Notes under the pieces: generated by a model | Database searches by the model: none | What the model saw: the letters and a program-made list of their open reading frames with translations, nothing else | Told to the model about the DNA's origin: nothing | Made by a program: the position numbers and the translations under genes | Origin: a virus | Strand: one strand, 5' to 3' | Length of the DNA: 60,231 nucleotides | IMG/VR virus record: IMGVR_UViG_3300035034_001059 | Span: 1 to 60,231 of that record | Part shown: one piece after another, positions 8,736 through 17,399 of the stretch | Layout of the letters: each line of letters begins with the position of its first letter | Position numbering within the stretch: position 1 is the first letter of the stretch

Positions 8736-9635
8736 ATGCAAAAACTATTTGAAAATTGCAGAAGAAGCGTTCTCAAAGAAAATGTGTATTCTGAAGAAAT
8801 GCATGCGTTTATACAGTATTCATATGAATTAGATAATCTAATAGAACATAAAAAAATTACCCTAAGAGAAAAACACTCTCGTCTTTATCGCTTTTTTAAG
8901 AACAATAACTTCACCTGCCTTGGCGAAGGCCTGACCAGAGCGGCTTACCAGTCACCCGGTGGGGAGGTTGTTAAAATTGTTAGATCAGTATACGACAAAG
9001 CGATAGGCGAGAATAAAAAAGAAATTAGAAAATTCAATCAATTCAATCTTGATGCGTTTCCTAAAATTGAAGCGTACGACGACCGAGATTATTTGTGGTT
9101 TATTGTCGAATATGTAGAACAAATAGGTAAAGGACACAATTCAATAGAACGATACAAGATGTTATTCCCAAAATTATTTACTATATCTGATCAATTCCGT
9201 GAAAAGATAGCAAATAATTTTGAACCTACGAGCATTATTGGTAATGAATTACAGAAATTCGCACGATCACGACATAAAACGCATGACATTAATAATACAG
9301 TTAAGATATTATTGAAATATAAATGGAATGTTACAAAGCTTTACAGGTCTGACTATCCACCTTCTGGTGGCATTAAACATGGTATGGTAGTAGTATCAGC
9401 ACTACTGCAATTTAGTACGTACAAACTATACAAAGACCCAGAGGGACAACGGTTGCATAAAGATGCACTAAGCGCCTTGTTCAAATATTATGAGAATCCT
9501 GATCCAAATTTCGCGCGGCTCTTGGAAGCAATGCGAGTAGCCAATGTTAATCCCGATGATTTTCATAGCAATAATTTGGGGTTCAATGAAAAAAAGGTGA
9601 TCAAAATTATTGACGCAGGCTTCGGCCATGATTAA
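8736..9635 (+). CDS. Protein-kinase-like fold protein with N-terminal cargo tag
   Basis: A 299-residue protein; ATG 8736 is chosen because MQKLFENCRRSVLKE at its start is a variant of the neighbours' tag and because it follows the previous stop. Kinase-fold landmarks appear in the right order. They are a glycine-rich loop GEGLTRAAY (63-71), Lys80 in VVKIV, a hinge-like WFIVEYVE (121-128), catalytic-loop-like DDFHSNN with D275 and N280, and IIDAGFG with D293. The spacings D275-N280-D293 (5 and 13) equal those of D166-N171-D184 in PKA. The catalytic loop sits very near the C-terminus, so the usual C-lobe is rearranged or cut short. It could phosphorylate a host or virion target or be a fold-only pseudokinase. 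Confidence 0.55.
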   Translation: MQKLFENCRRSVLKENVYSEEMHAFIQYSYELDNLIEHKKITLREKHSRLYRFFKNNNFTCLGEGLTRAAYQSPGGEVVKIVRSVYDKAIGENKKEIRKFNQFNLDAFPKIEAYDDRDYLWFIVEYVEQIGKGHNSIERYKMLFPKLFTISDQFREKIANNFEPTSIIGNELQKFARSRHKTHDINNTVKILLKYKWNVTKLYRSDYPPSGGIKHGMVVVSALLQFSTYKLYKDPEGQRLHKDALSALFKYYENPDPNFARLLEAMRVANVNPDDFHSNNLGFNEKKVIKIIDAGFGHD

Positions 9636-9649
9636 GGAGAGAACAAATT

Positions 9650-10144
9650 ATGGCAGATGATGGCAAAAAATGGTCAAGATTGAGTACGCCACCGGCTCCT
9701 TTATTCACCAATAAAAGAGAACGCGATTTTGTTAAGCAAATTAATGATGAAGTCTCGGAAAGAATCCGAGGTCAGCAATTGTTATACTACCCTATTGATC
9801 AAGTTAGTACAAGATGGAATATATACGGTGAAGCTATTGTCAAAAGTTTTCTATCTCCAGTTCAATCGTTCGCTGTTGTTGAGTGGGGCGGTATTGAAAC
9901 AAATTTCGAAGACAGCTTAGGACCAGATAAGAAAACGGCGATTACGGTTCATTTCTTTAAAAGAAGATTAACAGAAGATCAGAACCTATTCGTAAGAGAA
10001 GGTGATTATATTTTATGGGGTGACATTCTGTACGAAATTCACAAGGTTGCACAACCCGACGAACTCTTCGGCCAACCCGATCATAAATTTGAAGTATCGG
10101 TTGAAGCACGTAAAGCTCGCGAAGGACAATTCGATGCATCTTAA
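9650..10144 (+). CDS. Neck/head-completion protein (gp14-like candidate)
   Basis: A 164-residue protein with AAGGAG upstream of ATG 9650. Recognisable segments are YYPIDQVSTRWNIYGEAIVK (about 46-65), VEWGGIETN, VHFFKRRL, EGDYILWGDILYEIHKV, and an end-piece ELFGQPDHKFEV. I associate this pattern with short neck or head-tail connector proteins of large T4-like phages (memory, not a search). Unlike its neighbours it has no ENWRK-type tag, as expected for a structural part. It overlaps the following gene by 11 bases. Confidence 0.5.
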   Translation: MADDGKKWSRLSTPPAPLFTNKRERDFVKQINDEVSERIRGQQLLYYPIDQVSTRWNIYGEAIVKSFLSPVQSFAVVEWGGIETNFEDSLGPDKKTAITVHFFKRRLTEDQNLFVREGDYILWGDILYEIHKVAQPDELFGQPDHKFEVSVEARKAREGQFDAS

Positions 10145-10796
10145 ACTTATCATGGAAAATTGGAGAAAAACCATAAATGAACGGGTTTATAGTAGGAAAG
10201 CTACGGTATATCACGGGACAAATTCTTTTAAAGATATAAAATCGATGCTTACTCAGGGATATAGTTTACAGAAAAACACAGACGCGTCCTACGGGAAAGC
10301 TTTGTACACAACTTATGATTTAGAAAACGGATCAACAGGATCGGGACTTTATGGTGATATTGTGATTAAGTTTGCAGTGAGCATAACAGATCGTTTCTTG
10401 GTGTTGGATAAAAGTGTGTCAAGAAAAATGGGTGACAATAGAACAATAGAACAAAAATTTCATGATTTGGGGTTACAAGACTTCTTAAATGATGAAGGTA
10501 TTCGCTCAAATTTGGATAATAATTACACTAGTGAAATAGCATACAGATTAGCACAACAATTGATTAATGATGACGGAACTATAGAGAAATTGGATGGGCT
10601 AATCTTTACAGGACGCACTGATGGTCCCGTTTTGGTTGTGTATAAGCCCGAACAAGCCATCATGTTAGCTTGGGGTAAGTTGTCAGACGGATTAAAGTGG
10701 CATCGTGATGTGGGCGGTGAAAATATACTGAAATATATTGCTAGTAAGAAACACCGCGCTCGCCAAATGTCGTTGCTCCCCGAGGATGATATCTAA
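10134..10796 (+). CDS. ADP-ribosyltransferase-like protein with N-terminal cargo tag
   Basis: A 220-residue protein; ATG 10134 has GAAGGA 8 bases upstream. It starts MHLKLIMENWRKTINE, the clearest copy of the tag shared in this region. What follows looks like a compact ART (PARP/toxin-type) fold. VYHGT (H27) is the usual NAD-binding first motif, ASYGKALYTT (51-60) resembles the second-motif strand, and a later strand pair has LDGLIFTGRTDGPVLVVYKPEQA. A canonical catalytic Glu was not assigned. T4 also packages an ART (Alt) in its head to modify host proteins at infection, so an ejected effector is a reasonable inference. Confidence 0.5.
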   Translation: MHLKLIMENWRKTINERVYSRKATVYHGTNSFKDIKSMLTQGYSLQKNTDASYGKALYTTYDLENGSTGSGLYGDIVIKFAVSITDRFLVLDKSVSRKMGDNRTIEQKFHDLGLQDFLNDEGIRSNLDNNYTSEIAYRLAQQLINDDGTIEKLDGLIFTGRTDGPVLVVYKPEQAIMLAWGKLSDGLKWHRDVGGENILKYIASKKHRARQMSLLPEDDI

Positions 10797-10797
10797 A

Positions 10798-11631
10798 ATG
10801 AAAAATAAAACAGTAAATCTAGATCTTTCCACTTTGGAACATATCGATCAGGCAGTGTTAGACTTTGTAAAAGAATTAAACATTCACGCTACAACTAACA
10901 AAGGGTGGAAACCTGTGCCTTTCGTATGGACTGGCGCAGAGCGAGCATATCAGGTTAAGAAAGATTTGAGATTGCGCGATGCAAAGGGTGTTTTGATTTT
11001 GCCTCAAATGACCACACGTCGAGCAAAGACATCAAAAAACTTGAATTTCAAAGGAAAGTATTGGGCAGCTGTTCCTGAAACACCAGATAAGAAAGGTGGT
11101 ATGAGGATTGCATGGTCGAAACGCATCAATGGTCCAAAAACGTCGGAATTTGAGCGTGCCCGGGCTCTTCGGAAAGAAGGAAAACTAAACTTTAAAGCTG
11201 TTGCACCTTTGAAAGAAAACGAGAAGGTCGTATATGAGCACTTTATGATTCCGAATATTGTATATCTAGATTTAAGTTATGTGGTTGTGCTTCGTTGTGA
11301 ATACCAACAACAAATGAATGAGATGCTTACACCGTTTTTGACGAAAGCTGGAAACCACAAGTATTTCTTAGTTAAGAATGGTGATTGGAAATATGAAGCG
11401 TATTTTGATGATGATTTTGGTCAGAATGATAACTTGGAGAATTTCGACGAAGAAGAGAGAATATTTAAAGCCGAGATACCTATTCGTGTGAAAGGTTACA
11501 TAATCGGTGAAGGTGATAATCGCGAACAGCCGGCGATCGCCATTCGGGAAAATGCAGTAGAAATAAGTTTTGAAGAAAGCGTATTAACCGACGAAGAATT
11601 TGATGAACTTTTTGGGAAGTATAGTCAATGA
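10798..11631 (+). CDS. Tail completion / sheath-stabiliser protein (gp15-like)
   Basis: A 277-residue protein starting at ATG 10798, right after the previous stop. The order of elements resembles T4 gp15: VPFVWTGAERAYQV and GVLILPQMTTRR, then NIVYLDLSYVVVLRCEYQQQMNEML (about 150-175), then a strand-rich FKAEIPIRVKGYIIGEGD near 245. gp15 caps the tail and joins it to the neck, which fits the position between neck-type proteins and the sheath gene. The alternative is another neck component. Its stop overlaps a 24-residue membrane micro-gene. Confidence 0.5.
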   Translation: MKNKTVNLDLSTLEHIDQAVLDFVKELNIHATTNKGWKPVPFVWTGAERAYQVKKDLRLRDAKGVLILPQMTTRRAKTSKNLNFKGKYWAAVPETPDKKGGMRIAWSKRINGPKTSEFERARALRKEGKLNFKAVAPLKENEKVVYEHFMIPNIVYLDLSYVVVLRCEYQQQMNEMLTPFLTKAGNHKYFLVKNGDWKYEAYFDDDFGQNDNLENFDEEERIFKAEIPIRVKGYIIGEGDNREQPAIAIRENAVEISFEESVLTDEEFDELFGKYSQ

Positions 11632-11702
11632 TTGGAGTTATAGAAATTGTTGTTGGTTTCTTATTTGCCCTATGCGTCCTGTATGTCGCCGCGAGGTATT
11701 AA
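11628..11702 (+). CDS. 24-residue single-span membrane microprotein
   Basis: The frame runs ATG 11628 to TAA 11702 and overlaps the previous stop as ATGA, the coupling style seen elsewhere in this genome. The product is MIGVIEIVVGFLFA followed by LCVLYVAARY: one hydrophobic helix ending in Arg-Tyr. It fills the gap before the next gene. Function unknown; membrane location is predicted from composition only. Confidence 0.45.
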   Translation: MIGVIEIVVGFLFALCVLYVAARY

Positions 11703-11705
11703 ATT

Positions 11706-12872
11706 ATGAGACAGCTAATGGAAAATTGGAGAGGCGTTGTCAAAGAGGACTCCCAAGGCAATATGAAAAGAATTTTGGGTTTCCCTCCAGATATTGCTCG
11801 CATCTTTCAAAAGCTTTTTGGAAAGAATAGTTTTTTGGTGGCAAAGTGGGCAACAGATCATTATGGAAAGGGGCTCGAAAAGGCCGGAAATTTCACTAGG
11901 ACAGATATTTTTGATAATATAGAAATTAAAAAATTTCTTGAAAGTTTAAGAGAATTACCCTGCTGCGATCCGCGATACGAGAAGTTTTACAACTATAACC
12001 ACCCAAAATGGAAAAATCAAAAATTTGTTGAAGTTCATGATATTGAATTTTTAGGGGAAAGAATCGCTTTTACGGATGAAGAGATAGACAACATCATTGA
12101 AGATATCGAAAAGCGCATGATTGGTGATTTAAGTTATGTTTTGAATTCGGAATTTATCCAAGCGATTATTGACGGTAAATTAACGGATTTAGGGCCTTAT
12201 AAAAATTTAGAATATTCGGAAGCTAAAGAAAAATTCTACGAACGGACACAATTGCCTAATTTCGACGTTCTTAAAAAATACCCTAATGGATACAAGTGGG
12301 TGGACACTAAAAGCAAGAAATGCCGCGCTGTTGGTAAAAAGATGAAGAACTGCGGCAGTCTGGGTGTAATGACACTAGAAGAAAACGCATCAATGATCCT
12401 TTTGTATGATAAAGTAAACAACCCAAAGGTGATTGCTACTTGGGAGCCAGAGTCAAAAACGTTAAAAGGTATACAAGGTCAAAGCGGCACTCCACCGAAA
12501 GAAAAATATCTTCCTTTAATTCGAGATATTATAGAAATTCTCGGAGCGACAAGAGTGAAAGCAAGTGGTGTAACACGGCACTCGTACGGTGAGGAGAACA
12601 CAGATTTGCCGTGGAACATTGTTCAGTTAATGCTGCAACCACAATGGGCTTCTGATTCTAGTTTTGTGGGACCGTTCCCATCCCGCGCTAAATTAACATC
12701 AGCATACTCTGTTCTTACAATCGATGGAGAGGAATATATTACGAATGGCCATTTGCTTGGGAAAGACGATAAATATATCAGAGTTGTTCCATATCGTGAA
12801 GAATATGAAAAGATGCCAAGCCGCGAGTTTCATAAGTTGTTCAGTGATAATAGCGAAGATTTTCATCTATAG
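11706..12872 (+). CDS. Putative packaged protein with Cys motif (AVGKKMKNCG) and ENWR tag
   Basis: A 388-residue protein beginning MRQLMENWRGVVKED, a clear copy of the cargo tag. The centre (about 195-285) contains KWVDTKSKKCRAVGKKMKN, then CGSLG, VIATWEPES and a GQSGTPPKEKYLP segment. A C-x-x-VG-x-x-M-x-NCG pattern of this kind recurs in uncharacterised phage and plasmid proteins, but I know no established activity. The rest is helical and charged. It is the last gene before the sheath transcription unit. Packaging with the DNA is inferred from the tag. Confidence 0.75.
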   Translation: MRQLMENWRGVVKEDSQGNMKRILGFPPDIARIFQKLFGKNSFLVAKWATDHYGKGLEKAGNFTRTDIFDNIEIKKFLESLRELPCCDPRYEKFYNYNHPKWKNQKFVEVHDIEFLGERIAFTDEEIDNIIEDIEKRMIGDLSYVLNSEFIQAIIDGKLTDLGPYKNLEYSEAKEKFYERTQLPNFDVLKKYPNGYKWVDTKSKKCRAVGKKMKNCGSLGVMTLEENASMILLYDKVNNPKVIATWEPESKTLKGIQGQSGTPPKEKYLPLIRDIIEILGATRVKASGVTRHSYGEENTDLPWNIVQLMLQPQWASDSSFVGPFPSRAKLTSAYSVLTIDGEEYITNGHLLGKDDKYIRVVPYREEYEKMPSREFHKLFSDNSEDFHL

Positions 12873-12922
12873 ATAACACCTTCGCCGGCAAATTGAAATC
12901 AAAATTACTTTCCCAAAAATTT

Positions 12923-12980
12923 ACTAATACTTATTAGTGAAAGATTCTTATATCTTATGCTATAAAATTTAAGCAGGAGA
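12923..12980 (+). promoter_or_regulatory. Palindrome and extended -10 promoter candidate before the sheath gene
   Basis: A perfect 7+7 palindrome, ACTAATA-CT-TATTAGT (12923-12938), lies in a 115-base gap. Downstream is TGC-TATAAA (12958-12966), a good extended -10 or a T4-late-like TATAAA box, but no convincing -35. AGGAGA (12976-12981) is the sheath ribosome site. The palindrome could be an operator or a small hairpin. Confidence 0.35.
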
Positions 12981-12987
12981 AAACCAT

Positions 12988-15858
12988 ATGTCAGTCAAAA
13001 AGTTCCGCTTTATATCTCCCGGGGTCGAGTTCCGAGAAATAGATAATTCACAGCTTCCGTCCGTTGCTACAGATAACATCGGCCCGGTTGTGGTCGGCCG
13101 TTCCCAAAAGGGCCCGGCGATGCAGCCAATTCAAGTTAATTCATTTTCTGAATTTATTGAGGTATTCGGTGCACCGACGCCCGGAACCGTGAATGGTGAC
13201 GTTTGGCGCGAAGCGCTTCCTGCATCACCAACGTACGGTGCATATGCTGCCGAAGCTTGGTTGCGCAACAACGCGCCATTAACTTTTGTTCGTCTTCTTG
13301 GTGATCAAAGTGATAATGCCGAAGCCTCTGGTAAAGCCGGATGGGAAACTGATAATACTCCAACAACAACAGTTGGAACAAATGGTGGAGCATATGGTCT
13401 ATTCGTTATTGACTCTGGCTCTACTGAGTCAGCATTGACCGGTGCTCTTGCAGCGGTCTGGTACTTACAAACCGGCTCAATTGTTTTGTCAGGTTCTACA
13501 CGAGACGGTGGAACGGATTCTGGTTCTGCAACGCTGTTCACTTCGAATGGCTCTAATAAGCAATTCCGAGCAATTATCAAAGATGCTAATGACGCAACAG
13601 TTATTGAAACAGACTTTAACTTCAATCGGTCATCAGACAAATATATTCGACGCGTGTTCAACACGAATCCAATTCTTACAAACACAGACATTTTTGATGC
13701 CTCTGATACATACAACTACTGGTTAGGTGAATCTTACGAGCGTCACCTTGACACACTTGTCACATCTTCCGCGGCTGGTTCACAATTTGCTATGGTTATG
13801 GCACTTGAGGGTTCACACAGCGGTGATGTTTCTGGTGGCACATATAAATATAAAAATCAAGCTGCAAAAACAGGTTGGTTTATCTCACAAGATTTTGATG
13901 CTGCTGTATCAACGTTTGAGCCACGAAACTTGCAGAAGTTGTTCCGTCTCCATTCGTTGACTGGTGGCACATGGGATTCTAAGAATCTGAAGATTTCTAT
14001 TCAAAATGTTCGAGCTTCTACATCAACGTCAGAAGAATATGGCACATTTGATGTTGTTGTTCGTCGCACACAAGACAGTGACGCAAATCCGCAAATCATT
14101 GAAAGATATAGTGGTTGTAATTTGAATCCGGCTTCGGCTGACTTTATCGCAGTTCGAATTGGTGATAAATACCTTAGTTGGGATGACATCAAGAAACGAT
14201 TTAAGGAAATTGGTACATATGACAATCGATCTTCATACATTCGTGTTGAAATGAATGATTCTGTCATGAATGGTATGGTTAATCCTGCATCACTTCCGTT
14301 CGGCGTATTTGGCCCGGAAAAACACAAAGCATTTGCATTGATTTCCGGTTCAGCGAACGAAATGTACCCTGATGAAACCGACGAACAAACACAGTTTACC
14401 GGTTCATTAGTGAAGGGCGCCGGTTCTGTACCTCATGCTAATCAAGAGGCTACAGAGTTTGTCAATGTTGGTTCGTTCATCTTTACGGGCTCATTTGAAT
14501 TCCCAGAACTTCAACTTCGTTCTAAAGCAACGGATGGCTCAACTGGCGATGCGATTAAAAGTTATTACGGTGTAACAACAACTCGTACCGCTACTTCTAC
14601 ATTGCATGATGATGGATACGCCGATTATGTCAGACCATTGTCAGGCGATTATCGTAGTGAAACAGATGGTGGTGAGTTTGTCGAATATTCGTGGGTCTTT
14701 ACACTTGACGATGTATCGGGTTCTTCAACACAATTGAACAATGTTTCTGCGCCAGCAGAATATATGTCAGGTAGTCGAGCAGGCGGAACATCTATTAGTG
14801 CAGTATTTGGATATGAGTCGTTGCTTGATAATAATCACAACCGTTTCACTACACCATTATACGGTGGTTTTGACGGTGTGGATATCACAGAAATGAATCC
14901 GTTTAGAAATAGTGCAATTGCATCTACACCAACGGAAACAAGTGATTCAGTATACTATACATATAAGAAAGCGATTGAAGCAGTTAGTGATCCTGAAGTA
15001 ATTGATCACAATCTTGCTGTAATCCCGGGTCTTACAAACGAAGGTCTAACTGGTCTATTAACACGTATTTGTGAGAATCGTGGTGATTCGTTAGCACTCA
15101 TTGATCCTAAAGGCGGCTTCACGGCCCGCGAGGAGTCTTCTAACACGTTCACTGACCGCTTAGGTGATACAGCTACGGTTGTATCCAACATGAAAGCACG
15201 CGGCCTCTCAACGTCTTATGGAGCAGCTTACGAACCGTGGGTACAGATTCGTGATAGCCTTAATGGTAGTTTGGTATGGGTACCGCCTTCTGTGGTGGCT
15301 CTCGGAACAATGGCTCGCACTGATAAAGTGGCAGCGCCTTGGTTCGCACCAGCCGGATTCACACGCGGTGGCTTGACAAAGGGTGATTCGGGCCTCGATG
15401 TGGTTAACGTTTCTCGTCGTCTTTACAGCGACGATCGCGATGACCTTTATCGTACACGAATCAACTCAATTGCCAAAATGCCGAATGAAGGTATTGTGGT
15501 TTGGGGTCAAAAAACGTTGCAAACTGAAAGTTCAGCGTTGGATCGTGTGAATGTTCGTCGTTTGATGATTGACATGAAAAAGCGAATTTCACGCGTTGCA
15601 GCAACAACGTTATTCGAGCCGAATGTTGCAGAAACTTGGAAAAGTTTCAAAGCTTCTGCCTCACCTATTTTAGATGACGCGAAGTCGCGATTCGGCATTA
15701 ATAAATATAAGCTTATATTAGATGAGACGACTACGACAGATGATTTGGTCGATCGAAATATCATGTATGCGAAAATCATCATTGTTCCAACAAGAACGGT
15801 GGAATTCTTCGCAATTGATTTTGTGATCACAAATACTGGCGCAGAATTCGATGACTAA
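12988..15858 (+). CDS. Contractile tail sheath protein (gp18-like)
   Basis: A 956-residue protein. The N-terminus, RFISPGVEFREIDNSQLPS then NIGPVVVGRSQKGPAM, is the hallmark of phage sheath subunits. The C-terminal third (about 660-950) holds the conserved sheath core with GLLTRICENRGDSLALID, NGSLVWVPPSVVALG, APWFAPAGFTRGGL, RVNVRRLMIDMKKRI and FEPN. It is much longer than T4 gp18 (659 residues). The extra mass is a Ser/Thr/Gly-rich middle (about 130-600), probably surface-exposed protrusion domains. It is followed directly by the tail tube gene, as expected. Confidence 0.93.
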   Translation: MSVKKFRFISPGVEFREIDNSQLPSVATDNIGPVVVGRSQKGPAMQPIQVNSFSEFIEVFGAPTPGTVNGDVWREALPASPTYGAYAAEAWLRNNAPLTFVRLLGDQSDNAEASGKAGWETDNTPTTTVGTNGGAYGLFVIDSGSTESALTGALAAVWYLQTGSIVLSGSTRDGGTDSGSATLFTSNGSNKQFRAIIKDANDATVIETDFNFNRSSDKYIRRVFNTNPILTNTDIFDASDTYNYWLGESYERHLDTLVTSSAAGSQFAMVMALEGSHSGDVSGGTYKYKNQAAKTGWFISQDFDAAVSTFEPRNLQKLFRLHSLTGGTWDSKNLKISIQNVRASTSTSEEYGTFDVVVRRTQDSDANPQIIERYSGCNLNPASADFIAVRIGDKYLSWDDIKKRFKEIGTYDNRSSYIRVEMNDSVMNGMVNPASLPFGVFGPEKHKAFALISGSANEMYPDETDEQTQFTGSLVKGAGSVPHANQEATEFVNVGSFIFTGSFEFPELQLRSKATDGSTGDAIKSYYGVTTTRTATSTLHDDGYADYVRPLSGDYRSETDGGEFVEYSWVFTLDDVSGSSTQLNNVSAPAEYMSGSRAGGTSISAVFGYESLLDNNHNRFTTPLYGGFDGVDITEMNPFRNSAIASTPTETSDSVYYTYKKAIEAVSDPEVIDHNLAVIPGLTNEGLTGLLTRICENRGDSLALIDPKGGFTAREESSNTFTDRLGDTATVVSNMKARGLSTSYGAAYEPWVQIRDSLNGSLVWVPPSVVALGTMARTDKVAAPWFAPAGFTRGGLTKGDSGLDVVNVSRRLYSDDRDDLYRTRINSIAKMPNEGIVVWGQKTLQTESSALDRVNVRRLMIDMKKRISRVAATTLFEPNVAETWKSFKASASPILDDAKSRFGINKYKLILDETTTTDDLVDRNIMYAKIIIVPTRTVEFFAIDFVITNTGAEFDD

Positions 15859-15902
15859 TATAGTTAACATGAGCACGATTACTTTAAGGAGAATCATATA
15901 AA

Positions 15903-16454
15903 ATGGCTGGTCAATTCTGGAGTTCACCAAATATGGAACCGAAACAAAACTTTCGGTTCATCATGAGTGTGGCAGATATTATTTTCTATTTGGTTAAGTC
16001 AACAGGCCGACCAAATTTTGAGATTTCAAATGCTACTCATGATTATCTTAATCATGAATTTAAATTCCCTGCGAAAGTTTCGTGGCAGGATATTGATGTC
16101 ACATTAGTGGATCCCATTGATGATAACTCGTCTGAAAAGATGAAACAAATCATTAGTGATTCCGGCTATCAATGGATCAATCCTGATGCTAATCTTTCGT
16201 TCACGAATCTTAACACGATCTCAAAACGTCGAGCAGTTGAGGCGATGAGCCTTGGTTCTCGTAAATCAGTTGTTTTGGACATGATTGATGCCGAAGGTCG
16301 TGTGGTAGACCGTTGGACGCTGCAAAATGCGTGGATTTCCAACGTTAAACCGAGTGATGTAGCGTATGATAACGAAGATTTATCAGATCTTACGTTAACA
16401 ATCAAGTATGATTTTGCTAAACTAGAAACATTCAATCCTCCTGTTGGCGGATAA
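15903..16454 (+). CDS. Tail tube protein (gp19-like)
   Basis: A 183-residue protein with TAAGGAG upstream and ATG at 15903. FRFIMSVADIIFYLVKSTGRP, then a beta-rich PAKVSWQDIDVTLVDP and LDMIDAEGRVVDRWTLQNAWI, match the gp19 family that stacks as hexameric rings inside the sheath. Length is close to T4 gp19 (163 residues). Its place immediately after the sheath gene is the standard order. Confidence 0.9.
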   Translation: MAGQFWSSPNMEPKQNFRFIMSVADIIFYLVKSTGRPNFEISNATHDYLNHEFKFPAKVSWQDIDVTLVDPIDDNSSEKMKQIISDSGYQWINPDANLSFTNLNTISKRRAVEAMSLGSRKSVVLDMIDAEGRVVDRWTLQNAWISNVKPSDVAYDNEDLSDLTLTIKYDFAKLETFNPPVGG

Positions 16455-16484
16455 TAGATTTTTAACCTAATGAAAGAGTTTTAA

Positions 16485-17399
16485 ATGGAAAGCAGAAATA
16501 ATCAAGATCGGCTAGGTCTTCCTGATAATGTTGAAGAGACACAGGAAGACCTTGCTGTATCAAAAGAAGAAAAGCCGAAAAACAAAGGCTTGGAATTTTG
16601 GAACACAGCAACAACAGAGTTTGTGGACCTTCCATCCGAAGGTAAACTATACGCATCAAATAACCCTTTATCAACCGGGAAAGTTGAAATCAAGACGATG
16701 ACAGCTTATCATGAAGATATTCTAGCAAATCGAGAGTATATGCGTGAAGGTATCTTATTTGATAAGTTTATTGATTCTATTCTGATGGAAGACATTGATC
16801 CGAAGGTGATTTTGGAAGGTGATAGGTTAGCCATTATGGTTGCTGCTCGCCGAACAGCCTATGGACCAACATTCGAAGCCACAGTCGCTTGTCCCGCTTG
16901 TCGCGCAGCGAATAAAATTGAAGTAGATATGTCAGATAATGAAGAATCCAATCTTCATACCCAAAAAGGGTTTTTGGATGATAATATTAAAGATGTATTC
17001 AATGTATCACTTAATGAAGATGGGCATTTAGTGTTTGAACTCCCGGTTAGCAAAGTGGTCGTCGAGTCAAAAGTATCTGACGGAGTGTTAGAACGCCAAT
17101 TATTCCAATATGGTGCATTCAAACGCAAACAGGGATTTGGTCAACTTGGCAATGTTGATCATATGAAGAAAATTGTTGTTTCAGTGAATGGTGAAACTGA
17201 TAGAACCAAGTTGGATAATTTCTTCACAAATATGCCTGCACGCGATGCTAAGTATTGGCGAGATATTTACAAGATGTGTCAACCTACGGTGAAACTGTTA
17301 GCACGACAACAGTGTGCAGGGGATTATTGCACTAATCTCATCGAGGAGGAAGTTGGGCTAACGCCAGAGTTTTTTTGGCCTCGATCCCGACTCAAGTAA
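16485..17399 (+). CDS. Baseplate/tail-assembly protein (gp26-like), zero-frame product
   Basis: The unshifted product has 304 residues. VDLPSEGKLY (about 46-55), KTMTAYHEDILANREY (68-83), EGDRLAIMVAARRTAYG (110-126) and a zinc-ribbon-like CPACRAAN follow the layout of T4-type baseplate hub-assembly proteins, which precede the tape measure gene. The zero frame ends 23 bases after a run of seven T. The +1 frame then continues for 60 codons in a way that reads naturally as the true C-terminus, so a longer frameshifted form is likely. The ribosome site (GAAAGAG) is weak. Confidence 0.65.
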   Translation: MESRNNQDRLGLPDNVEETQEDLAVSKEEKPKNKGLEFWNTATTEFVDLPSEGKLYASNNPLSTGKVEIKTMTAYHEDILANREYMREGILFDKFIDSILMEDIDPKVILEGDRLAIMVAARRTAYGPTFEATVACPACRAANKIEVDMSDNEESNLHTQKGFLDDNIKDVFNVSLNEDGHLVFELPVSKVVVESKVSDGVLERQLFQYGAFKRKQGFGQLGNVDHMKKIVVSVNGETDRTKLDNFFTNMPARDAKYWRDIYKMCQPTVKLLARQQCAGDYCTNLIEEEVGLTPEFFWPRSRLK

